A stretch of DNA of 64,000 nt from Flavobacterium limnosediminis JC2902 (GCF_000498535.1 NZ_AVGG01000018.1:186001-250000), one strand, 5' to 3'. Counted from the first letter of the stretch, positions 17,607 through 27,217 are shown. Notes: generated by a model from the sequence alone, not told the origin. Program-made: numbers and translations.

Positions 17607-18728
17607 ATGAAAAAAATATACCTCGATAACGCATCCACCACACCGCTTCGTCCGGAAGTTGTGGCGGAAATGACAAAAGTACTATTGGAAGATTTCGGAA
17701 ATCCGTCGTCTACCCACAGTTTCGGTCGCAGTGCTAAAGTGTTGATTGAATCGGCCCGAAAGTCGATTGCAAAGCAGATTAATGCAACCGCTTCCGAGAT
17801 AATTTTTACATCCTGCGGAACCGAAGCGAATAACTGGATTTTGCGTTCCTGTGTCAGAGATTTGAAAGTTGAACGCATCATTACAAGCAAAATAGAGCAT
17901 CATGCGGTTTTGCATACGGTGGAAATGTTAGCGAAGGAGTACGGTATTCAGGTAGATTTTGTGAACATCAAATCCAATGGAGAAATTGATTTTACCGATT
18001 TAGTGGAATTGCTGTCACAGGGTAAAAAAACATTGGTGAGTTTAATGCATGTGAACAACGAAATCGGAACCGTTCTGAATCTTGAAAAAGCGGTCAGGCT
18101 CTGTCAGGCTCATAATGCCTTATTTCATACCGATACCGTGCAGTCCATCGGGAAAACTGAAATAGATGTACAGGAAGTGCCCATAGATTTTCTGGTTTCA
18201 AGCGCACACAAATTTCACGGTCCGAAAGGAGCAGGATTTGCGTATATCAGAAAAAACAGCGGTTTACAACCCATTTTTTTCGGAGGGGAGCAGGAGAAAG
18301 GTTTGCGCGCCGGAACGGAAGCAGTACACCAAATTGTGGGAATGGCTAAAGCATTGGACTTGGCTTATGAAAATTTAGATACTGAAAGAACTTATATTTC
18401 GGAATTAAAAAGATATGCCATTGAACGTTTGGAAATTGATTTTCCCGAGTCTAAAATTAACGGTGAGGAAACGTTTTATAATATTTTGAACGTGAATTTA
18501 CCTTTGTCTGAAGAAAAAGCATCCATGCTTTTGTTTCATTTAGACATGAAAGGAATTGCCGTTTCCCGTGGCAGTGCCTGTCAGAGCGGAAGTGTAAAAC
18601 GTTCTCATGTTTTAGCTGAAATTCTTGACAATGAAGAAATTAAAAAACCGAATCTGCGAATTTCTTTCAGTCATTACAATACAAAAGAAGATATTGATGT
18701 ATTGATCGAAACCTTAAAAAGTGTGTAA
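17607..18728 (+). CDS. cysteine desulfurase (NifS/IscS-like)
   Basis: This 373-residue class-V aminotransferase-fold enzyme would release sulfur from cysteine as a protein persulfide. The PLP lysine is K202 in SSAHKFHGPKG, and the catalytic Cys is C325 in SRGSACQSGS, within the mobile loop of group-I enzymes. No scaffold (IscU) gene is nearby; instead it follows the RarD-like gene after one base, so it may be a secondary paralogue rather than the housekeeping Suf enzyme. A dispersed flavobacterial repeat (GTCATTCTGACAAAGGAG) follows the gene. Confidence 0.88.
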   Translation: MKKIYLDNASTTPLRPEVVAEMTKVLLEDFGNPSSTHSFGRSAKVLIESARKSIAKQINATASEIIFTSCGTEANNWILRSCVRDLKVERIITSKIEHHAVLHTVEMLAKEYGIQVDFVNIKSNGEIDFTDLVELLSQGKKTLVSLMHVNNEIGTVLNLEKAVRLCQAHNALFHTDTVQSIGKTEIDVQEVPIDFLVSSAHKFHGPKGAGFAYIRKNSGLQPIFFGGEQEKGLRAGTEAVHQIVGMAKALDLAYENLDTERTYISELKRYAIERLEIDFPESKINGEETFYNILNVNLPLSEEKASMLLFHLDMKGIAVSRGSACQSGSVKRSHVLAEILDNEEIKKPNLRISFSHYNTKEDIDVLIETLKSV

Positions 18729-18827
18729 AGTGATTTCGGTATAAAAAGGTTGTCATTCTGACAAAGGAGGAATCTCATCATCACTATTCTGAAATTTAGA
18801 GATTTTCCAGTTTAGGTTTTGAATGCA

Positions 18828-19817
18828 TCATTTTTCCTTTTCCTTTTTTTCTGCTTCTTTCTTTTCTTTATCCTGTTTTTTAAAATAACCTTTAAAAAGG
18901 AAATTATGTCTCATAGCTTCCATATTTTCGTTTAGTTTTATACTTGCTTTGTTGATGTTGGTCATGGTGGAATCTATTTTCTGAACCAGTTCCGGATTAT
19001 TGGAAAGATAATTTAAGGCTCCTTTTCCTTCTTTGGCATTGGTAATTGTCGCGTTTAGGTTTTCTACGACTTTGTCAATTTTTGCGCTTGAACTTTCAAG
19101 GTTTTTTACGATTCGTTTTATTGAATTGGCAGCCGCGGTATCATTAATCACACCAATAACATTATCTTTTTTATTTAATGAAGCCATCAATTGGTTTAAA
19201 CTTGTTGCAGATTCGTTAATTCCCTGACTCGTTTGTTTTAGATACATCATGGTTTCTTTCAAATCGGTAGCCATGTCAGCATCGCTTATCAACATGCCAA
19301 CAGTTCCTTTTCCTTCGGAAATTTCTTTTGTTATTTTTATCAGATTGGCAGTCAGTACGGCTGCATTTTCATTTGTTACACTTAATGTTTTCATCATATC
19401 TTCGGTACGAATTCGACTTAAGGATTTAATAACATCTCCTTCTTTTACTGATGGAGCGTTGCTTTCTCCCGGGAGAATATTAATAATCTTATTGCCAACT
19501 AAGCCGTCAGAGCTGATTGTGGCGACAGCATCTTTATCTATGTATGGGAGAATTTTATTGTCTATGTCCATATTCACCCGAATCACTGTGTCGTTAATCA
19601 TCTCAATATTTGTTACCGTTCCCACATTTATTCCGGAATAACGTACATTATTTCCAAGTTGTAATCCGTTTACATTATTAAAAATGCTACTGATGCTGGA
19701 GGTTTTGCCAAACATATTTTGTTTTTTACCAATAAAATATACAGCGGCAATAAAGATTATTAATCCTACCAAGACAAATAGTCCGAGTTGTATTTTCTGT
19801 GCATTTGTCTTTTCCAT
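18828..19817 (-). CDS. mlaD: MlaD-family substrate-binding protein of lipid ABC transporter
   Basis: This 329-residue protein has an N-terminal membrane anchor (residues 10-30), an MCE/MlaD domain (about 35-120; ISSIFNNVNGLQLGNNVRYSGINVGTV is the typical opening), a long helical region (150-310), and a very Lys/Glu-rich tail. MCE proteins form ring-shaped shuttles for phospholipids between inner and outer membranes. It is the third gene of the leftward Mla-type operon, 8 bp after mlaF. The tail is encoded by purine-rich DNA, which is low complexity. Confidence 0.88.
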   Translation of the reverse strand: MEKTNAQKIQLGLFVLVGLIIFIAAVYFIGKKQNMFGKTSSISSIFNNVNGLQLGNNVRYSGINVGTVTNIEMINDTVIRVNMDIDNKILPYIDKDAVATISSDGLVGNKIINILPGESNAPSVKEGDVIKSLSRIRTEDMMKTLSVTNENAAVLTANLIKITKEISEGKGTVGMLISDADMATDLKETMMYLKQTSQGINESATSLNQLMASLNKKDNVIGVINDTAAANSIKRIVKNLESSSAKIDKVVENLNATITNAKEGKGALNYLSNNPELVQKIDSTMTNINKASIKLNENMEAMRHNFLFKGYFKKQDKEKKEAEKKEKEK

Positions 19818-19825
19818 TTTTTCTG

Positions 19826-20575
19826 TTATTTAAAGAAAGCCTGTACTTTAGCGTCTTTTGATGAAGAAAGTTCCTGAAAAGTTCCTTCGATATAGTTGAT
19901 TCCATCTATCAATAAAATCATGCGGTTTGCAATTACACGGGCGCAGTCGACGTCATGTGTTATTATAAGCGAAGATGTTTTGTATTTTTTCTGCACCGAT
20001 TGCATCAGCATAATAATTTCTTTTGACGTGATAGGATCTAGTCCGGTTGTTGGTTCATCATATAATATTATTTTGGGTTGTAATATTAATGTCCTGGCCA
20101 AAGCAATTCGGCGTTTCATTCCCCCAGACAATTCACTGGGCATTAAATTAATAGCATCTTCCAAACCTACACTTTGCAAAGCTTCGGTCACTAACGGAGT
20201 AGTGTCTTCAATAATACCAAACTTCTTGGGATGTCTTCGTAATGGAAATTCGAGATTCTCCCTGACCGACATCGAATCGTAAAGGGCACTTCCCTGAAAA
20301 AGAAAACCAATTTCTGTTCGTATTTCATCCATTTCATCCCGTTCGAGTTTTACAATATCTTTTCCCATAATCTCGATTGAACCGCTGTCAACTTCTTCAA
20401 GTCCGATAAGGCACTTTATCATTACCGATTTACCTGAGCCCGATTTTCCCATAATTACCAGATTTTCTCCTTCATAAAGTTCCATATTAAAACCATTCAA
20501 TACATTATTGTCACCATAGCTTTTCATTAGGTTTTTGATTTTTATAACGGGGTTATTTGAAGTTGATGCTTCCAT
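19826..20575 (-). CDS. mlaF: ABC transporter ATPase, MlaF-like
   Basis: This 249-residue ATPase has Walker A GKSGSGKS at 43-50, signature LSGGMKRR near 155-162, Walker B ILYDEPTTGLDP near 173-184, and a switch His in ITHD. LSGGM instead of LSGGQ is typical of MlaF/Mkl. It energises the MlaE permease for lipid transport at the inner membrane. The gene starts 2 bp after the mlaE stop, so the complex is encoded in one operon. Confidence 0.92.
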   Translation of the reverse strand: MEASTSNNPVIKIKNLMKSYGDNNVLNGFNMELYEGENLVIMGKSGSGKSVMIKCLIGLEEVDSGSIEIMGKDIVKLERDEMDEIRTEIGFLFQGSALYDSMSVRENLEFPLRRHPKKFGIIEDTTPLVTEALQSVGLEDAINLMPSELSGGMKRRIALARTLILQPKIILYDEPTTGLDPITSKEIIMLMQSVQKKYKTSSLIITHDVDCARVIANRMILLIDGINYIEGTFQELSSSKDAKVQAFFK

Positions 20576-20577
20576 AA

Positions 20578-21360
20578 TTATAAGCTGTAGAATATATCAG
20601 TAACAAGGACAGCAATAAAATCTATTATAAAAAGAAGCATTGAAGTGTAAACTACTGCTGAATTTGCAGCAATTCCCACACCGGCAGTACCTTTTTTACA
20701 GTTATACCCTTTAAAGCAACCCACTAATCCAATCGCAAACCCAAAAAAGAAAGTTTTAATAGTGGATGGAATGAGATCGCTAAATTCTAAATGTTTAAAA
20801 ACCAGGTTGTAATACAATAAGAAGGAGACATTTCCTTTTGTGTTTTCAACGAGAAAGGAACCATAAATGGCAATGGCATCTGCAAAGAAAACCAGAATAG
20901 GGAGCATTAATGTAGTTGCCAAAATTCGGGTTACCACTAAATATTTGAACGGATTGGTTCCTGAAACTTCCATCGCATCAATTTGCTCGGTCACCCGCAT
21001 TGAACCTAATTCGGCGCCGATCCCCGAACCAATTCTTCCGGCACAAATCAAGGCTGTAATGATGGGGCCTATTTCGCGGATGATAGAAATACTAACCATG
21101 GAAGGCATCCATGATACAGCGCCAAATTGCTGAAGGGTAGGGCGGGATTGCAGTGTGAAAACCAACCCGATGATAAATCCGGTTACGGCAACCAACAGCA
21201 GCGATTGGTTTCCCATATTGTAACATTGTCGCAGAAATTCCCTGAATTCATAGGGTTTTTTGAATACTTCTTTAAAAAAACGACCCGAGAAATAGGAGAG
21301 TTCACCAATTTCCGCAAAAAATGTTTGTACAGGTTCAGGTATTTTTAAAATTGTATTCAT
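20578..21360 (-). CDS. mlaE: MlaE-family lipid ABC permease
   Basis: This 260-residue permease has about five or six membrane segments and the MlaE signature GRIGSGIGAELGSMRVTEQIDAMEV (near residues 108-132). It is first in the operon mlaE-mlaF-mlaD, the minimal Mla set of Bacteroidetes that maintains outer-membrane lipid asymmetry. No MlaB or MlaC gene is present here, as is usual outside proteobacteria. The next upstream feature is a long inverted repeat at 21449. Confidence 0.9.
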   Translation of the reverse strand: MNTILKIPEPVQTFFAEIGELSYFSGRFFKEVFKKPYEFREFLRQCYNMGNQSLLLVAVTGFIIGLVFTLQSRPTLQQFGAVSWMPSMVSISIIREIGPIITALICAGRIGSGIGAELGSMRVTEQIDAMEVSGTNPFKYLVVTRILATTLMLPILVFFADAIAIYGSFLVENTKGNVSFLLYYNLVFKHLEFSDLIPSTIKTFFFGFAIGLVGCFKGYNCKKGTAGVGIAANSAVVYTSMLLFIIDFIAVLVTDIFYSL

Positions 21361-21448
21361 CTAATGTATTCATTTTTAGATAAAAAGCTACTCAAATATA
21401 AGCTTTTTCTGAGAGCAAATCCCTATTCATTTACAAATAGTTACAAAT

Positions 21449-21485
21449 GATAAATCCGTTATGTTTTTACGATAACGGATTTATC
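21449..21485. repeat. 14-bp perfect inverted repeat
   Basis: GATAAATCCGTTAT pairs perfectly with ATAACGGATTTATC around a 9-base loop. There is no T run on either side, so it is not a canonical intrinsic terminator, but it sits between the DUF4242 gene and mlaE, both read leftward, and could end or attenuate transcription from DUF4242 or stabilise its 3' end. Confidence 0.75.
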
Positions 21486-21541
21486 TTCAGATTTAAAACG
21501 CTTTAAACTACACTTGATGCTTACGGTTTAAGCAAAACATA

Positions 21542-21814
21542 CTACTCAGCTGTTGTAGGATCGATGATTGAAGCTACCGGACTCACGGAATTGACCGGAA
21601 ATCCACCCTGTTTTGCATGCTCGCGAACCATTTCTTCGTTTGGTGCGATATAAACGCAATAAATTTTGTCGGTTGTCACATAACTGTGGACCCATTGAAT
21701 TTCAGATCCCATTTTTCTCAATACTCCGCAAGAAGTTTCGGAAATGTCTTTTAATTGTTCTGAGGTAAGTTTACCTGCTCCGGGAATTTCCCTTTCGATT
21801 ACATACTTTGGCAT
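21542..21814 (-). CDS. DUF4242 family protein (SCO4226-like nickel-binding)
   Basis: This 90-residue soluble protein, PKYVIEREIPGAGKLT... CGVLRKMGSEIQWVHSYVTTDKIYCVYIAPNEEMVREHA, matches the DUF4242 ferredoxin-like fold, whose characterised member binds nickel. The pattern of W-V-x-S-Y and YCVY is conserved. It is a stand-alone gene and its metal specificity is unknown. Confidence 0.85.
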   Translation of the reverse strand: MPKYVIEREIPGAGKLTSEQLKDISETSCGVLRKMGSEIQWVHSYVTTDKIYCVYIAPNEEMVREHAKQGGFPVNSVSPVASIIDPTTAE

Positions 21815-21974
21815 ACTGTTTTTTTTTTTTTCTGATCAGTTGATTTTTTGTTGTCTGCATGTTTTTGTGGGGCCGGATTTCACTTTTAAGATCGGTATTT
21901 TAAAAGTAAACTTAAAGTTACGTATTAATACTTTTTCTTGGCAATTCGCGGTAAGCTTAATCGTTGTAAAATTG

Positions 21975-22009
21975 AAAAAATCCGTTCTGTGAAATAGAAC
22001 GGATTTTTT
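21975..22009. terminator. bidirectional intrinsic terminator
   Basis: AAAAAATCCGTTCT (21975-21988) and AGAACGGATTTTTT (21996-22009) form a perfect 14-bp stem with a 7-base loop. It lies just beyond the end of the leftward cupin gene (stop at 22026). Confidence 0.92.
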
Positions 22010-22025
22010 ATCATGACGAAACTCT

Positions 22026-22445
22026 TTATTTTTTAGGGGCTGGAACTGCCGGCGTTTTCGGTTTTTTGTTGCCCGGATGTTTTATTTCGGTAACAACCAT
22101 CTTTATTGGAGATACACCAAGATTCTTTGCCATGTGTGTTACAGCTGGAATGAAGATCGCGTCTCCTGCTTTAATGTCCATTGCTACAGGAGCCTTACCT
22201 TTGTCGGTGATTTCTATTTTTCCGTCCGTAAGTGCATAGGCGACATGATTGGGATGACTGTGCCACGGAGTGGATTGTCCGGGTGCTAGTTCAATTTGAA
22301 TTACCCTGACATTATCATTGTCCAGAACTACTTTTTTGTAGATGTCCGGAGCCACCATAACGGGATCTTGGGCATAAAGTGAGTTACAGAGCACAGAAGA
22401 TACCCCGAACAGCAGTAACATTGTAATCAATTTAATTGGTTTCAT
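22026..22445 (-). CDS. exported cupin-domain protein
   Basis: This 139-residue protein has a signal peptide (MKPIKLITMLLLFGVSSVLCNSLYAQ) followed by a single cupin_2 barrel. Visible cupin motif 1 residues are PGQSTPWHSHPNHVAYALTDG, with His ligands at HSH and later GDAIFIPAVTHMA. The C-terminus is Pro/Lys-rich. The ligand or catalytic role cannot be assigned; a small periplasmic metal-binding cupin is the most that can be said. Confidence 0.8.
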   Translation of the reverse strand: MKPIKLITMLLLFGVSSVLCNSLYAQDPVMVAPDIYKKVVLDNDNVRVIQIELAPGQSTPWHSHPNHVAYALTDGKIEITDKGKAPVAMDIKAGDAIFIPAVTHMAKNLGVSPIKMVVTEIKHPGNKKPKTPAVPAPKK

Positions 22446-22773
22446 TGCATTGTTTTTTCATTTTTTAGTTGCGCGGTATTTGTTTGTTTTCTGTTTCATC
22501 TTGTTTAAAACAAGTACATGGCTCGGTTTTTACAAAAAACAGCAATGAAGATTAAGGTAAGATGGGTTGGGGGTACTTCCATAATCCGCGAAGAAACTAC
22601 GGGTAATGGTTTTGTTAAAACGCTAAAAAACAGTTGGTTACAAGTTGCTAAATTACAAAAAATCAGTTAGATTTCGTTTGGTTTTTTAGGGAATATGAAT
22701 TTTTATGTTATCATATTAAAAAGATTATGATTTACTTTTCAGAATCAAAGAGAAGCGATTACGCTGAAGCAAT
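22446..22773. other. non-coding interval
   Basis: About 330 bp between the cupin start and the lpdA terminator. I see no open frame above about 40 codons with coding character. A short hairpin (TTGTTTAAAACAAG at 22500-22513) is present. The segment presumably holds the cupin promoter, but no clear TAnnTTTG box on the minus strand was found. Confidence 0.5.
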
Positions 22774-22810
22774 AAAAAAAACCGTCGCATTTTCATGGGA
22801 CGGTTTTTTA
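22774..22810 (-). terminator. intrinsic terminator of lpdA
   Basis: AAAAAACCGTC and GACGGTTTTTT form an 11-bp stem with a roughly 14-base loop, 25 bp beyond the lpdA stop codon. Confidence 0.88.
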
Positions 22811-22834
22811 ATATTTCTGAATTCTAATTTCAAA

Positions 22835-24223
22835 TTACAAGTGGATTACTTCTCCGTAAGCCTCAGCTACAGCTTCCATAACCGCTTCACTCATGGTAGG
22901 GTGAGGGTGAACTGCTTTCAAGATTTCGTGACCTGTAGTTTCCAGTTTACGAGCTACAACTGCTTCAGCAATCATATCGGTAACGCCGGCACCAATCATG
23001 TGGCAACCTAACCATTCTCCGTATTTAGCATCGAAAATTACTTTTACGAATCCGTCCGGAGTTCCGGCAGCTTTGGCTTTTCCTGATGCAGAGAACGGGA
23101 ATTTACCAATTTTCAGTTCGTATCCTTTTTCCTTTGCTTGTTTTTCGGTTAAACCTACTGAAGCGATTTCAGGAGTAGCATACGTACAACCCGGAATGTT
23201 TCCGTAATCTAACGGTTCAACGTGTAGACCAGCGATTTTCTCAACACACAAAATTCCTTCAGCAGAAGCTACGTGAGCTAAAGCCTGTCCAGGAGTTACA
23301 TCACCAATTGCGTAGTAACCCGGAATGTTTGTCTGGTAGTAATCGTTTACTAAGATTTTATCTTTATCAGTAGCAATACCTGTTTCTTCTAATCCGATGT
23401 TTTCGATGTTGGTCTTGATTCCAACAGCAGAAAGTAAAATATCTGCTTCTAAAACTTCTTCTCCTTTAGCAGTTTTAACGAAAGCTTTCACTCCGTTTCC
23501 ACTTGTATCGATACGCTCTACAGAAGAGTTTGTCATTACAGTGATTCCTGCTTTTTTCAATGAACGCTCAAATTGTTTTGAGATATCTTCGTCTTCCACC
23601 GGAACTACGTTTGGCATGAATTCAACGATAGTAACTTCTGTTCCCATCGCGTTATAGAAATGTGCGAATTCCACTCCGATAGCTCCTGAACCTACAACAA
23701 TCATTTTCTTTGGTTGCTCCGGTAATACCATCGCCTGACGGTATCCGATTACTTTTTTACCGTCTTGTGGTAAGTTTGGTAATTCACGGGAACGTGCTCC
23801 GGTTGCGATAATGATATGGTCAGCAGTATATTCGGTTACTTTTCCGTCAGCAGCAGTAACGTCTACTTTTTTGCCCGGTTTCACTTTTCCGAAACCGTCA
23901 ATAACGTCAATTTTATTTTTCTTCATTAAGAACTGAACGCCTTTGCTCATTCCTTCTGCCACACCGCGCGAACGTGCGATAACAGCGTTGAAGTCTTTAT
24001 CAAATTCCTTTACGGTTAAACCATAATCGGAAGCATGTTTTAGGTAATCAAAAACCTGAGCCGATTTTAATAACGCTTTTGTTGGAATACAACCCCAGTT
24101 AAGGCAGATTCCGCCAAGGTTTTCTTTTTCGATAACGGCTACTTTAAAGCCTAATTGTGATGCTCTGATGGCAGTTACATATCCGCCCGGACCACTTCCT
24201 AAAACAATAATATCGTATTTCAT
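22835..24223 (-). CDS. lpdA: dihydrolipoyl dehydrogenase (E3)
   Basis: This 462-residue flavoprotein disulfide reductase has the FAD-binding GSGPGGY at 10-16, redox-active Cys40 and Cys45 in GGICLNWGCIPTKA, an NAD-binding GSGAIGVEFA (about 178-187), the second FAD motif YAIGDVTPGQALAH, and the C-terminal AVHPHPTMSEA with the catalytic His-Glu pair. It reoxidises lipoamide in the pyruvate, 2-oxoglutarate or glycine-cleavage complexes. It is not next to E1/E2 genes, as in other flavobacteria, and has its own terminator. Confidence 0.95.
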   Translation of the reverse strand: MKYDIIVLGSGPGGYVTAIRASQLGFKVAVIEKENLGGICLNWGCIPTKALLKSAQVFDYLKHASDYGLTVKEFDKDFNAVIARSRGVAEGMSKGVQFLMKKNKIDVIDGFGKVKPGKKVDVTAADGKVTEYTADHIIIATGARSRELPNLPQDGKKVIGYRQAMVLPEQPKKMIVVGSGAIGVEFAHFYNAMGTEVTIVEFMPNVVPVEDEDISKQFERSLKKAGITVMTNSSVERIDTSGNGVKAFVKTAKGEEVLEADILLSAVGIKTNIENIGLEETGIATDKDKILVNDYYQTNIPGYYAIGDVTPGQALAHVASAEGILCVEKIAGLHVEPLDYGNIPGCTYATPEIASVGLTEKQAKEKGYELKIGKFPFSASGKAKAAGTPDGFVKVIFDAKYGEWLGCHMIGAGVTDMIAEAVVARKLETTGHEILKAVHPHPTMSEAVMEAVAEAYGEVIHL

Positions 24224-24547
24224 TTTCTAAGGTGTTATTATATTAAGTTGATATTCACCGCATAAAGGTATTAAATATCAGGTTTAATTTCAGCGTACGA
24301 AAATAGGGATTTATTTGCTTTTTAAGAAAGGTAAATCCCAAAAAAAGTTACTGATTAAGTAAAAAATCGCAACTGTAAACTGAAAAGTCTTACAATCCAT
24401 TTTGCTTTCTGATGGGGTTTGTGCTTTGGCGATTATGGCTTCTAAAAATTTCAAGCCACGGATTACACAGATTTACACAGATTAATCAGTGCTAATTCTC
24501 AAATCTATGGCAAAGAAAATATAATTATAGTCTGAAAATTAAGCCTA
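24224..24547. other. non-coding interval with a dispersed repeat
   Basis: A 324-bp stretch between the lpdA start and the ABC exporter end. It contains the phrase GCCACGGATTACACAGATT plus TTACACAGATTAATCAGTG (24452-24487), an internally repeated element (ACACAGATT twice). I have the impression that such sequence is common between Bacteroidetes genes, and related words (CACAGAG, AATCTGTGGAAATCCGTG) occur at 44233-44271. No coding potential was seen. Confidence 0.5.
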
Positions 24548-26302
24548 TTATGAAATTTCATTGGATAAAAACTGCGATTCGTATAAGTTTTTGTAGAAAC
24601 CTTCCTGTTTGCCTATTAATTCATAATGTTTGCCTTCTTCCACAATCATTCCCTTGTCCATTACAATGATTTTATCTGCATTTATAACGGTTGCCAGACG
24701 GTGTGCAATCACAATGGAAGTTCTTCCTTTCGTGATTTTTTCAGTTGCTTTCTGAATCAGTTCTTCCGAATAAGTGTCAATCGACGATGTAGCTTCATCC
24801 AAAATTAAAATGCTCGGATAACTCACATACGCGCGTAAAAAGGCAATAAGCTGTCTTTGTCCCGATGATAACATGGCACCACGCTCCTTTACGTTATAAT
24901 CATAACCTTCGGGTAACGTCATAATGAAATCGTGAACACCAATTTTTTGTGCCGCTTCTATAACTTCTTCCCTTGAAATAGCAGGATTGTTTAAGGTGAT
25001 GTTGTTCAGAATAGTGTCGGCGAATAGAAAAACATCCTGTAAAACAATGGCGATTTGTCGGCGCAAACTGTCCAGATCAAAATCGTTAATATTGGTGCCG
25101 TCAATTAAAATTCGTCCGTCGCTGATTTCGTAAAAACGGTTCAGTAGATTGATAATGGTTGATTTTCCGGCTCCGGTAGCACCAACAATGGCAATGGTTT
25201 CCCCTGCATTTACATTCAGATTGATGCCTTTTAGAACTTCTTCTCCTTCTATGTAACTGAAATGTACATTCTCCAGTTTGATTTCACCATTAAAATGTCC
25301 TGCCATCTCGGTTCCGTTTTTCTGAACCAGGTCTTCGCGTTCCAAAATCTCAAAAACACGTTCGGCGGCGATAATCCCCATCTGCATCACGTTGAATTTA
25401 TCCGCAATCTGACGTAACGGGTTGAATAGCATACCAATAAGCATCGTGTAAGCAAACAAATCCCCGAATGTCGTCATGGTGTCTCCATGCATGATGTTCC
25501 AGCCTCCGTACCAAACCACCAAACCTAAGGTCAGCGATGATAAAATATCGGCAATAGGGAAGAAAATGGAGTTGTATAATATATTTTTTAACCAAGCCTT
25601 ATTGTGTAACTGGTTGATTTGTTTGAATTTTTCCAATTCGATTTCTTCACGGTTGAACAACTGCACGATTTTCATTCCGGTAACGCGCTCCTGTACAAAC
25701 GTATTCAGATTGGCTACCTGATTACGAACTTCCTCGAAAGCAATTTTCATTTTCTGCTGAAAAATCCGTGTCGCATACAACAAAATCGGCATCCCTAGTA
25801 CGACTATAAAACTCAGTTTCCAGTTCATGTAGAACATGATTCCGAGAACCACGACCATCTTCATCAAATCACTCACAATCATGAACAATCCCTGACTGAA
25901 GATACTGGCAATGGATTCGATATCGGTAACCGAACGGGTCACGAGTTTACCAACCGGCTCGTGGTCGAAGTATTTCATCCGGAAGGTTGTGATATGATGG
26001 AATAACTTTTCGCGGATGTCTTTCACAATGTCCTGTCCCAACCAACTCGCCCAATAGGTAAAGTAAAATTGCGAACCGACTTCGAGTACCAAAACAATAC
26101 CCATTAATACGATGTAGTACAACAGTCCCGCCTGATCGTGTTCTGTTAGGTAAGTATCCACCGTTTGTTTTAATAAATAGGGGCGAACCGCAGCGAAAAC
26201 GGAAAGCGTAATCGAAAACAATACAACCATGTAAAGCCTGTTTTTATAGGGCTTCGCATAGTGCATTACTTTTTTGAGTGATATGGATTGGATGACTTTC
26301 AT
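24548..26302 (-). CDS. ABC exporter, fused permease-ATPase (MsbA/MdlB-like)
   Basis: This 584-residue half-transporter has a six-helix ABC_membrane domain (about residues 20-310) and a C-terminal ATPase with Walker A GATGAGKST (near 376), signature LSSGQRQL, Walker B ILILDEATSSID and IAHRL. LSSGQ is a common variant in heterodimer-type exporters, so a partner subunit elsewhere is possible. It may export lipids or drugs. The ATG overlaps the truA stop as TAATG (26300-26304), implying translational coupling. Confidence 0.9.
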   Translation of the reverse strand: MKVIQSISLKKVMHYAKPYKNRLYMVVLFSITLSVFAAVRPYLLKQTVDTYLTEHDQAGLLYYIVLMGIVLVLEVGSQFYFTYWASWLGQDIVKDIREKLFHHITTFRMKYFDHEPVGKLVTRSVTDIESIASIFSQGLFMIVSDLMKMVVVLGIMFYMNWKLSFIVVLGMPILLYATRIFQQKMKIAFEEVRNQVANLNTFVQERVTGMKIVQLFNREEIELEKFKQINQLHNKAWLKNILYNSIFFPIADILSSLTLGLVVWYGGWNIMHGDTMTTFGDLFAYTMLIGMLFNPLRQIADKFNVMQMGIIAAERVFEILEREDLVQKNGTEMAGHFNGEIKLENVHFSYIEGEEVLKGINLNVNAGETIAIVGATGAGKSTIINLLNRFYEISDGRILIDGTNINDFDLDSLRRQIAIVLQDVFLFADTILNNITLNNPAISREEVIEAAQKIGVHDFIMTLPEGYDYNVKERGAMLSSGQRQLIAFLRAYVSYPSILILDEATSSIDTYSEELIQKATEKITKGRTSIVIAHRLATVINADKIIVMDKGMIVEEGKHYELIGKQEGFYKNLYESQFLSNEIS

Positions 26303-27045
26303 TAGTGTTTGTGAAGATACGGATAAATTACTTTGGTTAAATACAAACCATGAGCAGGTACCGAAAATCCGGCATTCCCCCTGTTTTTACTTTCAATTAT
26401 TTTTCGGAAATCGTCAAGGGAAATTTTTCCGATGCCGACACCGATTAACGTTCCCACAATTGCCCGAACCATGTTTCTCAGAAAACGATCAGCTGTAATG
26501 GTAAACACCAGTCTTGTTCCGTTTTGTTGCCAAAAAGCTTCTTTAATAACGCAATTAAACGTTCTTACATCGGAATGTGTTTTCGAAAAGCACTCGAAAT
26601 CGATGTAATCAAACAAAATTTTAGCGGCTTCGTTCATTTTTTCCACGTCAAGCGGATGAAAATGGTACCAGCTTCCTTCGTTTTCAAAGGCATCTTTAAA
26701 AGTATGAATGTGGTATTCGTAAGTTCTGCTGGTGGCATCAAACCGTGCATGTGCGTCATCGTGAAGTGGAACTAATCTGTATACCACGATGTCTTTCGGT
26801 AAAAAGGAATTCAGTTTTTTAGTCCAATAGACAGAATCCAGCGTTTCTTCATAATCAAAATGAGCATACATTTGTTTGGCATGTACACCTGCATCGGTAC
26901 GCCCTGCGCCCATAAGTTCAATCTCTTTTTTCAGCAAAAGCGATAAAGCTTTGGTTAAAGTTTCCTGTACGGATGCTGATTGTGGCTGGTATTGCCAACC
27001 GTGGTAGTTTTTTCCGTTGTATGCGAATTCGATGAAATATCTCAA
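26302..27045 (-). CDS. truA: tRNA pseudouridine(38-40) synthase TruA, TTG start
   Basis: The open frame continues to 27354, but residues 1-103 of that frame are encoded by tandem repeats and are not TruA-like. The conserved TruA opening RYFIEFAYNGKNYHGWQ begins directly after a TTG at 27045, giving 247 residues, the normal size. Catalytic Asp51 lies in AGRTDAGVHA. The enzyme makes pseudouridine at positions 38-40 of tRNA anticodon arms. Only 14 bp upstream of the TTG an 8-bp tandem array starts (27060). Its stop overlaps the ABC exporter start. Confidence 0.88.
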   Translation of the reverse strand: MRYFIEFAYNGKNYHGWQYQPQSASVQETLTKALSLLLKKEIELMGAGRTDAGVHAKQMYAHFDYEETLDSVYWTKKLNSFLPKDIVVYRLVPLHDDAHARFDATSRTYEYHIHTFKDAFENEGSWYHFHPLDVEKMNEAAKILFDYIDFECFSKTHSDVRTFNCVIKEAFWQQNGTRLVFTITADRFLRNMVRAIVGTLIGVGIGKISLDDFRKIIESKNRGNAGFSVPAHGLYLTKVIYPYLHKH

Positions 27046-27059
27046 GGTGTAAAAGGTAG

Positions 27060-27135
27060 CAAAGTTACAAAGTGTCAAAGTTACGAAGAATTTTCTTTTT
27101 AAAGGTGCTGAGGCGCTAAGGTACTGAGGTGCTGA
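27060..27135. repeat. two octamer tandem arrays upstream of truA
   Basis: CAAAGTTA, CAAAGTGT, CAAAGTTA, CGAAGAAT run head to tail at 27060-27091. After 12 bp come GGTGCTGA, GGCGCTAA, GGTACTGA, GGTGCTGA at 27104-27135. Both arrays have an exact 8-bp period with substitutions. They occupy the position where the truA leader and promoter should be. Confidence 0.9.
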
Positions 27136-27147
27136 GGGAAGTAAGAG

Positions 27148-27217
27148 ATAAGGGATAAGGGATAAGGGATAAGGGATAAGGGATAAGGGATAAGGGATAA
27201 GGGATAAGGGATAAGGG
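27148..27217. repeat. heptamer tandem repeat (ATAAGGG)10
   Basis: Ten perfect copies of ATAAGGG on the plus strand. The same heptamer recurs, with variants, at 40354-40451, showing a dispersed family. On the minus strand it is open in frame and produces the false repeated peptide LSLIPYP upstream of TruA. Confidence 0.97.

Noticed and set aside
18749..18775. Sequence GTCATTCTGACAAAGGAG after the cysteine desulfurase
   Set aside because: It looks like a repeat dispersed through flavobacterial genomes; only one copy is in this window, so no further claim is made.
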